Source: Bacteroides ovatus (GTDB lineage: Bacteria > Bacteroidota > Bacteroidia > Bacteroidales > Bacteroidaceae). Taken from it: a DNA stretch of 64,000 nucleotides. Made by a program: the position numbers and the translations under genes. Location of the stretch: contig NZ_CP012938.1 of NCBI RefSeq assembly GCF_001314995.1, positions 3,472,001 through 3,536,000 of the forward strand. The letters are read 5' to 3'. The notes under the pieces are model-generated. The model saw only the letters and a list, made by a program, of their open reading frames with translations. It was not told the origin of the DNA and did not search any database. Positions 1-8,882 of this stretch are shown here, piece by piece (position 1 is the first letter of the stretch; each line of letters opens with the position of its first letter).

Positions 1-275
1 TGGCTATTAATAGAAAACTTCCTTTCTTTCCTATGCAAAGTTTCTTTCGTCTAATAGAGAAGTTCCTTTTGACTGTTTGCAATCTATAAATGAAAGCTTT
101 GATTATATAAATGCAAGTTCTGTTTTTATAAACGCAAGTTTCATTTATAAAAACGGAACTTGCATTTATAGTTTGAATCAGGTGAGGAATAAGTTTTCTA
201 TTAATGAAAAGGAAGTTTATATTTAATGGAAAGGAACTTATCTATTAATAGTTCAGGAAAGAAATAGCTGTTCCT
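1..275. repeat. Intergenic inverted-repeat element A (left end outside window)
   Basis: The core is a 27-bp inverted repeat, 106-132 against 144-170, with one mismatch and an 11-base loop. Outside the core, variants of the unit TTAATAGAAAACTTCCTTT occur on the left (about 6-80) and as the reverse complement on the right (about 185-262), so the whole block folds back on itself. There is no coding potential. The architecture (long imperfect outer arms, cluster of short palindromes inside) recurs with different sequence at 33113-33418, 33509-33735 and 55685-56112. Function unknown. The left arm is probably cut by the window start. Confidence 0.6.
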
Positions 276-902
276 TTGAATGTGATAAGTGGTGAAAGAT
301 GAAAGATTGGGTGATAGATTGAAAAAGAACTGTCAATGGTTTGAAAGTGCGATGAACAAAAGGATTTATGACTTTCGGTGAAAGATGAAAGATATAAATA
401 GTGTATTTGTAATGAATGCTATCTTTTTGTTGTTGTGATTTGCAAAATAAAAAATGTCATGATAGACATGTTTTTCGCATCAATAGTTCTGTTTTTGGTC
501 TGTTTAGACATGATTGGGACTTTTGTAATTTTTTGCCTGCTATATTATTCGTTATATTTGAGACTTGTAACGATGATGCGGTGAACTAGAATATGGAGAA
601 TATGTTTGTCCAGGTCTCTGAAATCGCCAATGAAAGGACTGCACAAGGACAACATTTTAGCAGCATGATATTTGTATCTGTTAAAAGCTAATACTGATTA
701 TCGTGCTGCTTTCTTATTTTGTCAGATAAATGAAGAATTTATTCGCATAATTCTTTTTATGTTTCCGGTTTATTGTATATCAGGATTTTAACCTGTGGTG
801 CTTACGAGGAGTTTGTTGCGTATACCAGTGATATGAAAAGACTGAACTTGATGTGTTTTGTAATGAAGGTCATAAAAACAATAGATATTAATATTGATAA
901 CC
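276..902. other. Gene-free leader before the M48/TIR cluster
   Basis: No credible ORF is present. The phrase GGTGAAAGATGAAAGAT occurs twice (about 291-307 and 379-395). A 12-bp dyad, AGCAGCATGATA (659-670) with its near complement at 699-710, is followed by a T-rich stretch and could be a terminator for a gene upstream of the window. No convincing -33/-7 promoter was found for the first gene. Confidence 0.35.
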
Positions 903-1781
903 ATGATTAAAGCAACAGATTTTATTCATCCGGAGGATGCAGCTGCATTGAGGCAGCTGGAAAGTATTCCCGGATTCCCGACCCTAGTGAAAAAATTGAT
1001 GTCAATGGGATTGGAACAACTGCAATATGGCGTTAATATGGCATCTGCAATTCGTTTATCACCGAATCAATTGCCTAAATTGTATAATCGTCTGCCACCG
1101 ATTTGTAAGAAGTTGGGGATTGAACAACCGGAATTCTATCTCTCTATGGACCCTAATCCTAACGCATGGACCTTTGGCGATACAAAGATTTTTATAACTA
1201 TCACTTCCGGCTTGGTTGATATGATGACAGAAGAGGAACTGGATGCAGTGATTGCCCATGAATGCGGGCATATTCTTTGTCATCATGTCTTATATCATTC
1301 CATAGCTCATTATGTGATGGATGGTTTGGATTCACTTGGCGTTTTGGGAAGTTTGGGAGTCCCCATCCAATATGCGATTTTGTATTGGGAACGTAAAAGT
1401 GAGTTGTCTTGTGACAGAGCTGCCAGTATTGTGACTACTCCAGCCATAGTGGCAAGCACGATGGCTCGTCTATCTGGAGGTCCGTCTTCTATAACAAAGA
1501 ATATCGATCTGGTGGAGTGGGCTAAGCAGGCAGACCAATATGAAGCTATCCGTAATGACGGATTATGGAATAAGACATTGCAAGTCGCAGCTATAATGAA
1601 TCAGAATCATCCGTTTTCGGCCGTGCGGGTTAAGGAGATCTTGAAATGGGGGAAAAGTTCCCAATATAAGACTATCGTCGATCATCTTTCGACAGAGAAA
1701 TCAGGCAAGATATGCCTGAATTGCAAGCAACCGATAGCGGATGGCTGGACTTATTGCAAACATTGTGGAAATAAACTTTAA
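903..1781 (+). CDS. M48-family zinc metalloprotease with C-terminal zinc ribbon
   Basis: A soluble predicted zinc endopeptidase of about 292 residues. It shows the metzincin-like HExxH site HECGH at residues 119-123 and a downstream ligand helix SELSCD, with E167 as the likely third zinc ligand, as in the M48 (Ste24/HtpX) family. Unlike HtpX it has no clear membrane segments or signal peptide, so it should act in the cytoplasm. The last 25 residues form a zinc ribbon (CxxC, 11 residues, CxxC). The ATG at 903 is preferred over an in-frame TTG at 894. It opens a compact same-strand cluster (12-63 bp gaps) ending in a TIR protein. The zinc ribbon is shared in type with the third gene, suggesting a common partner or assembly. 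The protein substrate is unknown. Confidence 0.8.
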   Translation: MIKATDFIHPEDAAALRQLESIPGFPTLVKKLMSMGLEQLQYGVNMASAIRLSPNQLPKLYNRLPPICKKLGIEQPEFYLSMDPNPNAWTFGDTKIFITITSGLVDMMTEEELDAVIAHECGHILCHHVLYHSIAHYVMDGLDSLGVLGSLGVPIQYAILYWERKSELSCDRAASIVTTPAIVASTMARLSGGPSSITKNIDLVEWAKQADQYEAIRNDGLWNKTLQVAAIMNQNHPFSAVRVKEILKWGKSSQYKTIVDHLSTEKSGKICLNCKQPIADGWTYCKHCGNKL

Positions 1782-1793
1782 ATATAATAGCTT

Positions 1794-2051
1794 ATGTTTT
1801 TTAATGAACAAGGAATGTTGAATTTAGATGAGGCGGTCATGAACCAGCCCACATTCAAGAAGATTATGGAAGATGGTATAGTTACTGAACAGGAGGTCAA
1901 GGAACAGTCTGAAAGAATTATTTCTATATTGAAGTCTATGGAAAAGAACTATACGGAAGAACAACAGCGTGAGATTAAGGAATTGCTTGTTGAAACCGGT
2001 GTGTTATTTACAACGAGCCAATATCATGCATTACAGTCATTACACTTTTAA
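1794..2051 (+). CDS. Small acidic helical protein, unknown
   Basis: An 85-residue protein that I do not recognise. It is rich in Glu/Gln and predicted helical, with the stretch EDGIVTEQEVKEQSERI resembling the 'D-G-x-(I/V)-T-x-x-E' helix seen in short SHOCT-like or EF-hand-like modules. No signal peptide, membrane segment or cysteine pair is present. It starts 12 bp after the M48 protease gene and ends 11 bp before the next gene, so it is almost certainly co-transcribed and may be an adaptor or regulator of the protease. No function can be assigned. Confidence 0.65.
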   Translation: MFFNEQGMLNLDEAVMNQPTFKKIMEDGIVTEQEVKEQSERIISILKSMEKNYTEEQQREIKELLVETGVLFTTSQYHALQSLHF

Positions 2052-2062
2052 AAAATAGAATT

Positions 2063-2569
2063 ATGGGAACATTTGCAACAAAAAAAATACTTCCGGGTAA
2101 TCCTTCCTTGATTCCTGCCATTGCCGAACAGATAAGAACAGAATTTATGGCAGAACAGTTTGAGGTACAGATAGATAATTTATTAAGTGGTGGTGTTGAT
2201 ATTTCTATATCCAAAGGTAATTTGTTTAAAGCCGTACTTGGTTTGAAGTCTGCATTAAAAGTCAGCTTGATACCTAAAGACAATGCAATAGCGTTTGAAG
2301 CTGGGATAGGGATTTTTGGGCAACAAGCTATTCCTACTATCATTTCTATGCTATTCTTCTGGCCGGTACTTATCACGCAAATTTGGGGGATGGTGCAACA
2401 GTCCAAGCTTGATGATAAGGCACTCGAAATAGCTGAAGTGATGATAAGAAATCAAAGTTCTTCTACAATCTCGGCTTCAAATACTGGCGGGATGGTGTTT
2501 TGTACGAACTGCGGGCATCGGAATATCAAAGGTGCGAAATTCTGTTCGGAATGTGGAAAGGCGTTGTAG
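2063..2569 (+). CDS. Membrane-associated zinc-ribbon protein, unknown
   Basis: A 168-residue protein. The N-terminal 90 residues look like a small alpha/beta domain. One hydrophobic segment lies near residues 93-116 (ISMLFFWPVLITQIWGMV). The C-terminus is a classical zinc ribbon, FCTNCG then FCSECG, about 146-168. It is the second protein in this cluster ending in a zinc ribbon, the other being the M48 protease. The order of a cytoplasmic protease, a small protein and a membrane-attached ribbon protein suggests a membrane-proximal complex. The family is not recognised. The start at 2063 follows an A-rich spacer 11 bp after the previous stop. Confidence 0.65.
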   Translation: MGTFATKKILPGNPSLIPAIAEQIRTEFMAEQFEVQIDNLLSGGVDISISKGNLFKAVLGLKSALKVSLIPKDNAIAFEAGIGIFGQQAIPTIISMLFFWPVLITQIWGMVQQSKLDDKALEIAEVMIRNQSSSTISASNTGGMVFCTNCGHRNIKGAKFCSECGKAL

Positions 2570-2632
2570 AAAGGACTATAAAAATAATAAGGGTAAGATT
2601 ATAGATAATTCTATAGTTTTAATGAAAATGAC

Positions 2633-4942
2633 ATGAGTAGATTACGTTTGATAACAGTATTCCTTTTTGCCGTCTTCATGGTATTGGGAGTTACAGCACA
2701 GGTTCATACCCAGAAGGGGGTAGTCCGTAAGATAACCCGTTCGGTTTCAGATCCTTTCATTCCGGTGCAGGGTGTACAAGTTGTTGTGTCGGGGCAAGCT
2801 AATAAGGCAAGCGATAAGAACGGACGATTTTCGTTGGAGGTGAAGGTCACGGATAAGGCCGGTAGTTATACACTGACAGCCGTGCGTATGCCACAAGGTT
2901 CCAAGTATATGTTGGCTTCGCCATCGAAAGGTAAACGACTATTTGTATCTGCCAATGACTTGGAAGTCTCGTTGATAACACCAGAAGAAAAGGAGACGGA
3001 GTATAAGAAGCAATATGAATTACTGAAAGAAAAGTATGAAGAGCAGTCGTTATCTTTACGTAAACTACGCAATGAACTGAATAAGCGTCTTGGAGAATTG
3101 AACGAGTCGGATGTGCATTATGCACGTCTGAAAGTGGAGTGTGACAGCATCCGCAAACTTTATCTTGACTACATCAACAATGAGGATAAGATAGATGAGG
3201 TTATCAAGGAATTAGCTGAAGAGCTGGCATTGACCGATTATCAGAGCTTGGACTCTTTGGAACTGAAAATCTATGAACTGAAAAAAAACGGAGAATGGAA
3301 GGCACTTAACGACTTGATACGCGAGTCTATGCCTGGTGGAGCCGAGGAAGCCTGGAAGGTGATTGAACAACAGCAACGGAATGCGGATGCAAAAGTAGAA
3401 CAAGCCAAGCTTGAATTAGCTAGAGGACTGTCAGAACAACAACGATTGATACAACAACGCAGTCAATGGTTTGGGAAAATGGAGACTGCTATCGAATCAT
3501 TCAAGATGCAGCATTTGAATGATTCGGTTTCGCATTATTATGAGATTCTCACGAAAGCAGCTCCAACAAATTGCAAATATTTGAATACTGCAGGAATGTT
3601 TGAAGATCAATACATGGCTGATTACAGTCGGGCTATGAATTATTTTTTATCCGCATTGGGCATTGCAAAAAATGATTTGGACAAAGCTGATAGTTATAAT
3701 AATATGGGAGGGATATATCAAGTACAAGGCGATATTTCCAAAGCCAAAGAATATTATGAGAAAGCTTTGAATATCAGGTTGTCTGTTTATGGGGAGAATG
3801 ATTCTGGGGTAGCTGTCTATTATAATAATATGGGAGGGATATATCAAGTACAAGGTGATATTTCCAGAGCTAAAGAGTATTATGAGAAAGCCTTGAATAT
3901 CAGCTTGTCTGTTAATGGCGAGAATGATCTTGGTGTAGCTGTCTGTTACAGTAATATAGGAGGGATATATCAGGATCAGGGTGACTATGTCAACGCCTTG
4001 ACATATTATAAAAAGGCTTTAGAAATCCAATTGTCTTATGGAGAAATATCACCTGACGTCTCTACCACTTATAATAATATAGGAAATCTATATTCTGACC
4101 AGGGAAATAAAAGCAAAGCCTTGGAATATTATGAAAAAAGCTTGAAAATAGACTTATCATTATATAGAGAGGACCATCCTCAAGTAGCTACCCAATATTA
4201 TAATATAGGACAGGTATATTATTCTCAAAAAAACTACGATAAGGCTCTGGAATATAATGAAAAAGCTTTGGAAGGATTGTTAGTCAATGGTGTGAATCTC
4301 CCTTTGGCTGCATCAGCCTATTATAATATAGGAGTGATATATTATAATCGAAAATATTATGCAAAGTCGTTGCTGTTTTTAGAGAAATCATTGGCAATCG
4401 ATCGAAAAATATTAGACGAAAATGATTGTTCCATTCGGCAAACATTACAGCTGATAAGTGATGCTACTAAGCGTCAGACTCAACAGATCAGTGATCAAAT
4501 TACCTTCTATAATGGTGCGGGTGAAATATATTATGAGAAAGGTGACTATTCTAAAGCTTTGGAGTGTTTTAAAGAGGCTTTGAATGTTGAATTATCTGTT
4601 TACGGAGAGAATAATCCGACTATAGCTGCCAGTTATAATAGGATTGGGAAAATGTACTTTTATCAAAAAGAGTATCCTGAAGCCTTGATATATTTTGAAA
4701 AAGCATTGAAAATCTGGTTACCTGTTTATGACAAAAATTATCTTGATGTAGCTGGATGCTATGGCAATATAGGGATGATGTATGCATTTTTAGGTAATAA
4801 TTCTAAAGCATTGATGTTCCTCGAAAAAGCGTTAGCTATATACAGGAGCACTTTGGGTGAAGAAGATAATTCGACGAAGGAGACTTTGGAATGGATTAAA
4901 TATGTTACTTCTCTTCAGGCCAAGCAATCCTTTGTACAGTAA
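2633..4942 (+). CDS. Exported TPR-repeat protein with carboxypeptidase-regulatory-like N-domain
   Basis: A 769-residue protein with a Sec signal peptide (cleavage near ...GVTAQ, residue 23). Residues about 27-110 look like a carboxypeptidase regulatory-like beta domain (VQGVQVVVSGQANKASDKNG). Residues about 115-290 form a charged coiled coil. From about 310 to the end there are ten or so TPR units of the 42-residue kinesin-light-chain type (YNNMGGIYQVQGD...AKEYYEKAL). The protein should sit in the periplasm or on the cell surface as a protein-binding scaffold. It lies 63 bp after the zinc-ribbon gene and 32 bp before the TIR gene. It is a good candidate for the sensor half of a two-protein sensor/TIR pair, by position only. 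Two TPR units are nearly identical at DNA level. Confidence 0.75.
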   Translation: MSRLRLITVFLFAVFMVLGVTAQVHTQKGVVRKITRSVSDPFIPVQGVQVVVSGQANKASDKNGRFSLEVKVTDKAGSYTLTAVRMPQGSKYMLASPSKGKRLFVSANDLEVSLITPEEKETEYKKQYELLKEKYEEQSLSLRKLRNELNKRLGELNESDVHYARLKVECDSIRKLYLDYINNEDKIDEVIKELAEELALTDYQSLDSLELKIYELKKNGEWKALNDLIRESMPGGAEEAWKVIEQQQRNADAKVEQAKLELARGLSEQQRLIQQRSQWFGKMETAIESFKMQHLNDSVSHYYEILTKAAPTNCKYLNTAGMFEDQYMADYSRAMNYFLSALGIAKNDLDKADSYNNMGGIYQVQGDISKAKEYYEKALNIRLSVYGENDSGVAVYYNNMGGIYQVQGDISRAKEYYEKALNISLSVNGENDLGVAVCYSNIGGIYQDQGDYVNALTYYKKALEIQLSYGEISPDVSTTYNNIGNLYSDQGNKSKALEYYEKSLKIDLSLYREDHPQVATQYYNIGQVYYSQKNYDKALEYNEKALEGLLVNGVNLPLAASAYYNIGVIYYNRKYYAKSLLFLEKSLAIDRKILDENDCSIRQTLQLISDATKRQTQQISDQITFYNGAGEIYYEKGDYSKALECFKEALNVELSVYGENNPTIAASYNRIGKMYFYQKEYPEALIYFEKALKIWLPVYDKNYLDVAGCYGNIGMMYAFLGNNSKALMFLEKALAIYRSTLGEEDNSTKETLEWIKYVTSLQAKQSFVQ
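3695..3946 (+). repeat. Near-identical 126-bp tandem TPR repeat
   Basis: Two consecutive 126-bp units (3695-3820 and 3821-3946), each encoding a 42-residue TPR, differ at only a few positions. The surrounding TPR units are much more diverged. This indicates a recent in-frame duplication or gene conversion and a site able to gain or lose repeats. Confidence 0.8.
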
Positions 4943-4974
4943 TAAATGTTGGTCCTATATAAGAAAGAGGAAAA

Positions 4975-6114
4975 ATGGCACACAATTTTTTTGCTTTTAT
5001 TAGCTATCGTCATACGGACATTAAGGCGGCGAAGCGATTACAGTTTTTATTAGAATCGTACAATTTGCCGACAATGATTCAGAAAATGAAGCCGGAGGCA
5101 CCTAAACGGTTTAAAGTCTTTCGTGATGCTGATGAACTGACGAGTGGTGTACTTAGTGACGAACTGCATCATAAATTGGACGAATCGAAATATCTGATTG
5201 TCATTTGTTCGCCGAATTCGGCACAATCGAAATATGTAGGGGAGGAGATTGCCTACTTCCGCTCGAAGGGACGCGAAAGAGAGATTATACCTTTTATCAT
5301 TGACGGTATTCCTCATTCCAAAGATCGGGAATGTTTTCATGCTCAACTGACGTTAGGCGGATTGGAACTTTTGGGGATTGATGTGCAGGCGGAAAATTCA
5401 AGATTCCATGCGATACGTTTCCATCAAGCATTTATCCGTCTTGTGGCAAGAATGCTTGATGTGGACTTTGGCGTATTATGGAACCGTCGAAAGCATTTTC
5501 TCGTTAAGCTGGTCGCTTTGATGATTGTTGTCCTTTCCATTATCATCGGACTGGCAGTGAACGCAATTCATTCACGTCCTTTCGATTTAGCAGTGCAATT
5601 ATCACAAACACCTTGCAAGGCTCTCCCACTTAGTGCCGATGAAACAGACAGTCTGTATCTGTTTCTAGGTGAAAATGATCTACGCACAGTGGTTCTAAAA
5701 GATTTGGATAATGCTGTTTTGTTTCCCAACATTCCGGGAAAGTATAAAGGACAGAATATGAGAATTGTTGCAAAGGCTTATGGTTGCTATGTGTTGGACA
5801 CAATCGTATCTATTACTTCAAAGATAGCATTGCCTATTCAACGGAATCCTGAAACGTTTGGGCATATTCGATACTGTATTGTAGATAATGAAACGGAAAA
5901 GCAACTCATAGGTGTAACATTCGACTTTGGCTTTCTGAAAGTGAAAACGAACGATGAAGGTATACTCGATGTACTCATTCCAATAGACCGGCAGCAGGTG
6001 TCTTATCCGGTGAAAATTGATTATAACGGAATCTCTATGCATCTGACCTATTCTGGAGATTCATTGCAGGCGTCCGGTCATACTGGTCTTAGTACAATTT
6101 ATGTTCAATATTGA
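4975..6114 (+). CDS. Membrane-anchored TIR-domain protein
   Basis: A 379-residue protein. Residues 4-130 are a TIR domain: box 1 FFAFISYRH (residues 5-13), the loop FRDADELTSG (49-58), the IVICSP strand, and SKYVGEEI (85-92), where E90 or E91 sits at the place of the catalytic glutamate of NAD-cleaving TIR domains. One transmembrane helix follows at about 175-195. The last 180 residues would then lie outside the cytoplasm and contain beta-rich sequence of unknown type. TIR domains in bacterial defence proteins degrade or modify NAD; others are scaffolds. Here the TIR is cytoplasmic and tethered to an external domain next to an exported TPR protein. A signalling or abortive response to an envelope cue is plausible but is inference. 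Confidence 0.8.
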   Translation: MAHNFFAFISYRHTDIKAAKRLQFLLESYNLPTMIQKMKPEAPKRFKVFRDADELTSGVLSDELHHKLDESKYLIVICSPNSAQSKYVGEEIAYFRSKGREREIIPFIIDGIPHSKDRECFHAQLTLGGLELLGIDVQAENSRFHAIRFHQAFIRLVARMLDVDFGVLWNRRKHFLVKLVALMIVVLSIIIGLAVNAIHSRPFDLAVQLSQTPCKALPLSADETDSLYLFLGENDLRTVVLKDLDNAVLFPNIPGKYKGQNMRIVAKAYGCYVLDTIVSITSKIALPIQRNPETFGHIRYCIVDNETEKQLIGVTFDFGFLKVKTNDEGILDVLIPIDRQQVSYPVKIDYNGISMHLTYSGDSLQASGHTGLSTIYVQY

Positions 6115-6359
6115 GATATGAAAAATAGTGGTATAGAAACGTTTACTCATACTAAACTCACTGGAGCCGAATTATTCATAAATTTTATCCAAAAGAAGAG
6201 AAAAGAATAAAATAAACAAGAGACGTCGTAACAACCTATCCATAAAAAGATTATATTTATTGCAGCGAGAGAGCACTTTAAGTAATGCTTAAGAGGAAAA
6301 ACGAAAAGTAGTATATATACTATATATTTTCTATTATTAATTACTTAAACACATTTTTT

Positions 6360-7043
6360 ATGGAAGCCAAGAAATCAAAAAAGGCTGCAATTGAGAATCA
6401 ACGGGGTTCTTGGTTGTTGATGGGTTTGGTTGTTGCGCTAGCCTTCATGTTCGTTTCGTTCGAATGGACACAACATGATGTCAGGATTGCAGCACTATCG
6501 CCAGATGATGAATCCATCTTTGTAACAGAGCTAGTTCCAATCACATTCCCTGAAGAGAAACTGGAACCGCCTCCTCCTCCCGAAACTAAGGTAACAGAAT
6601 TGTTCGAAATAGTGGAAAACAATATGGAGGTGACGGATAACGTTTCTACAGTGTCAGAGGATATGAATGCAGTTCATGATGTTATTTGGATACCCCCAGT
6701 GGTAGAAACAGAAACGGTAGTTGAAGACGTTATTCATGTAAGTGTTGAAGTCATGCCGGAGTTTATTGGAGGTACAGCTGCTTTAATGAAATATTTAAGT
6801 AGTAATATCAAATATCCAACGATTTCGCAGGAAACTGGTTCACAAGGAAAAGTCATTGTTCAGTTTGTTGTAGACAAAGACGGAACGATTTCCAATCCTG
6901 AAGTTGTGCGAGGGGTTGATCCTTATTTGGATAAAGAAGCTATCCGCGTGATAAGTTCTATGCCGAAATGGACTCCCGGAGTGCAGAATGGTAAGAAAGT
7001 TCGAGTGAAATTTACTGTACCGGTATCATTCAGACTACAGTAG
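6360..7043 (+). CDS. TonB-family energy transducer
   Basis: A 227-residue protein. There is a short basic cytoplasmic N-terminus, one membrane helix (about 18-36), a proline-rich stretch (EKLEPPPPPETK, about 63-74), a periplasmic linker, and a C-terminal TonB domain (about 128-227) with the Bacteroidetes-type opening EVMPEFIGGTAALMKYL and the GKVIVQFVVDKDGTI strand. TonB couples the ExbBD proton channel to outer-membrane receptors such as SusC. No exbBD genes are nearby, so it is an orphan TonB. It lies 245 bp after the TIR gene and probably has its own promoter. It is followed directly by the IS1182 element, which does not disrupt it. Confidence 0.85.
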   Translation: MEAKKSKKAAIENQRGSWLLMGLVVALAFMFVSFEWTQHDVRIAALSPDDESIFVTELVPITFPEEKLEPPPPPETKVTELFEIVENNMEVTDNVSTVSEDMNAVHDVIWIPPVVETETVVEDVIHVSVEVMPEFIGGTAALMKYLSSNIKYPTISQETGSQGKVIVQFVVDKDGTISNPEVVRGVDPYLDKEAIRVISSMPKWTPGVQNGKKVRVKFTVPVSFRLQ

Positions 7044-7069
7044 TAACTTGGAATAAATGAGTATGAGGA

Positions 7070-7102
7070 GGTTGTGTCAAAACGCTGACACAGCCTTTTT
7101 TT
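7070..7102 (+). terminator. Terminator-like hairpin at IS1182 left end
   Basis: The stem GGTTGTGTCA (7070-7079) pairs with TGACACAGCC (7086-7095), followed by seven T. It would stop read-through from the TonB gene into the element. A second hairpin, CAAAGCCC (7108-7115) with GGGCTTTG (7132-7139), follows before the transposase start. Confidence 0.55.
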
Positions 7103-7184
7103 ATGCGCAAAGCCCAGACTTTCTCAAGCCCGGGCTTTGTTATTACCCAAAGTTTTCGTATCTTTAGGTATAAAGTTTTTCGTT

Positions 7185-8846
7185 ATGGCAAAGTTACATT
7201 TTCGTCCTTACATTCCCAACCAAACCGTTCTTTTTCCACAAAGAATTGATGAAAACATAGCTGCGACCGACCCGGTCCGCATCGTGAATGCTGTTATTGA
7301 CAATCTCAATCTTGAGAGTTTCAAGAAGCTTTATAAGGAAACGGGCCGTTGTCCTTATCATCCTAAAATGATGCTTAAGGTGATAATCTACGCCTACATG
7401 AATAATATCTATTCTTGCCGTAAAATAGAGAAGCACCTCCTTCGTGACATTCATTATATTTGGCTTGCCGGTAATGAGCATCCGGATTTTATCACGATCA
7501 ACCGTTTTCGTAACCGTGTAAAGGAGGAAATAAATAATGTATTTACCCAGTTGGTTCTTGTCCTTGCCGATAAAGGTTTCATCAGCCTTGATGTGGAGTA
7601 TATCGACGGCACCAAGATTGAATCCAAAGCCAACAAATATACTTTTGTCTGGCGCAAGACAGTCGAACGGAACCGTACGAGACTAATGGATAAAATCCGT
7701 ATTCTCTTGGAACAGGTGGATGAAGCCATTGCACAGGAGAACTCTATAAAAGACACATCCGTGGAGTTTACTCCCTGCAGGCTCTCTGACATAGTGGATG
7801 AACTTAAAGAAGCCCTGGAACGCCAGCCTGCAACAAAGGATAAGGAAGAAAAGAAAGCCCTGCGCAAAAAGAAGAAGCAGGTCATGGAACTTGAAGGGTA
7901 TCGTGACAAGCTGATAGAATACGACAATCACCTTGATACCCTTGGAGAACGTAACTCCTATTCCAAGACCGATCCTGGTGCCACATTCATGCGCATGAAA
8001 GAAGATGCCATGAAGAACGGGCAGACCAAACCCGGATATAATCTGCAAATAGGTACTGAAAACCAATTCATCACAGACTTCCGTCTGTTTCCCAACCCTA
8101 CCGATACACTGACCCTCATACCTTTTTTCCACTCTTTCCAGTACCGCTATAACCGTTTACCGAATATCTGTGTGGCAGACTCCGGTTACGGTTCGGAAGA
8201 AAATTACCGGTTCATGCAGGAGAATGGGATAGAAGCCTTCATCAAGTACAATTACTTCCATAAAGAACAGCGTCCTCGTTATACTCCCAACCCGTTCCAT
8301 GCCGAAAGTCTCCATTACAATGCCCAAGAGGATTATTACGTTTGTCCTATGGGACAGCACATGAACCGTATAGGAACCAAACGTGACAAGACAGCGAGCG
8401 GATACATCATCGAAAGTGCCCGGTATAAAGCAAAAAGATGCGAAGGTTGCCCTTTGCGTGGCAGTTGTTTTAAAGCTCGGGGGAACCGTATTATAGAAGT
8501 CAACCACCGATTAAATCAATACAAACGGCAGGCACGGGAAAGGTTGCTCTCAGAAGAAGGTATCAAGCATAGAGGCAGGAGGTGTATAGAACCAGAGGCT
8601 GTGTTTGGACAAATGAAATACAACATGGCATACAGAAGATTCCGGCATGTGGGAGAAGACAAGGTTACAATGGACTTTGCTTTCTTTGCTATAGCCTTTA
8701 ATATCAAAAAAATGTGTGCTAAACTGATAAAAGAAGGAAAGGGGCTCATTACAGTTGCCAAATATATGTTTATGGGACTATTTATAACCCGATATAATTG
8801 GAATATAGCAACTTGTTGCCAAATGCATGAGGAAAAAGCAGCATAG
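7185..8846 (+). CDS. IS1182-family DDE transposase
   Basis: A 553-residue transposase starting at the ATG at 7185 (a TTG-initiated extension to 7137 lacks family homology). The N-terminal region (MAKLHFRPYIPNQ, then FRNRV and KGFISLDVEYIDGTKIE) matches the DUF772-type module of IS1182/IS4-like enzymes. The likely acidic triad is the Asp of YIDGTKIES, the Asp of VADSGYGSEENY and the Glu of EPEAVFGQMKYN. A Cys-rich stretch (CEGCPLRGSCF) lies between the last two, as usual in this family. The central 120 residues are charged and coiled. The gene is intact, so the element may still be active. Confidence 0.9.
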   Translation: MAKLHFRPYIPNQTVLFPQRIDENIAATDPVRIVNAVIDNLNLESFKKLYKETGRCPYHPKMMLKVIIYAYMNNIYSCRKIEKHLLRDIHYIWLAGNEHPDFITINRFRNRVKEEINNVFTQLVLVLADKGFISLDVEYIDGTKIESKANKYTFVWRKTVERNRTRLMDKIRILLEQVDEAIAQENSIKDTSVEFTPCRLSDIVDELKEALERQPATKDKEEKKALRKKKKQVMELEGYRDKLIEYDNHLDTLGERNSYSKTDPGATFMRMKEDAMKNGQTKPGYNLQIGTENQFITDFRLFPNPTDTLTLIPFFHSFQYRYNRLPNICVADSGYGSEENYRFMQENGIEAFIKYNYFHKEQRPRYTPNPFHAESLHYNAQEDYYVCPMGQHMNRIGTKRDKTASGYIIESARYKAKRCEGCPLRGSCFKARGNRIIEVNHRLNQYKRQARERLLSEEGIKHRGRRCIEPEAVFGQMKYNMAYRRFRHVGEDKVTMDFAFFAIAFNIKKMCAKLIKEGKGLITVAKYMFMGLFITRYNWNIATCCQMHEEKAA

Positions 8847-8882
8847 CCAAAAGAAAATATAGCAGAACTGTAAAATATAAAA

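Noticed and set aside
7045..7064. Direct target duplication of the IS1182 element
   Set aside because: Flanks GAGTAT and TTTTTCCC do not match; only the complementary GAGGAG/CTCCTC is seen, so no duplication is claimed.
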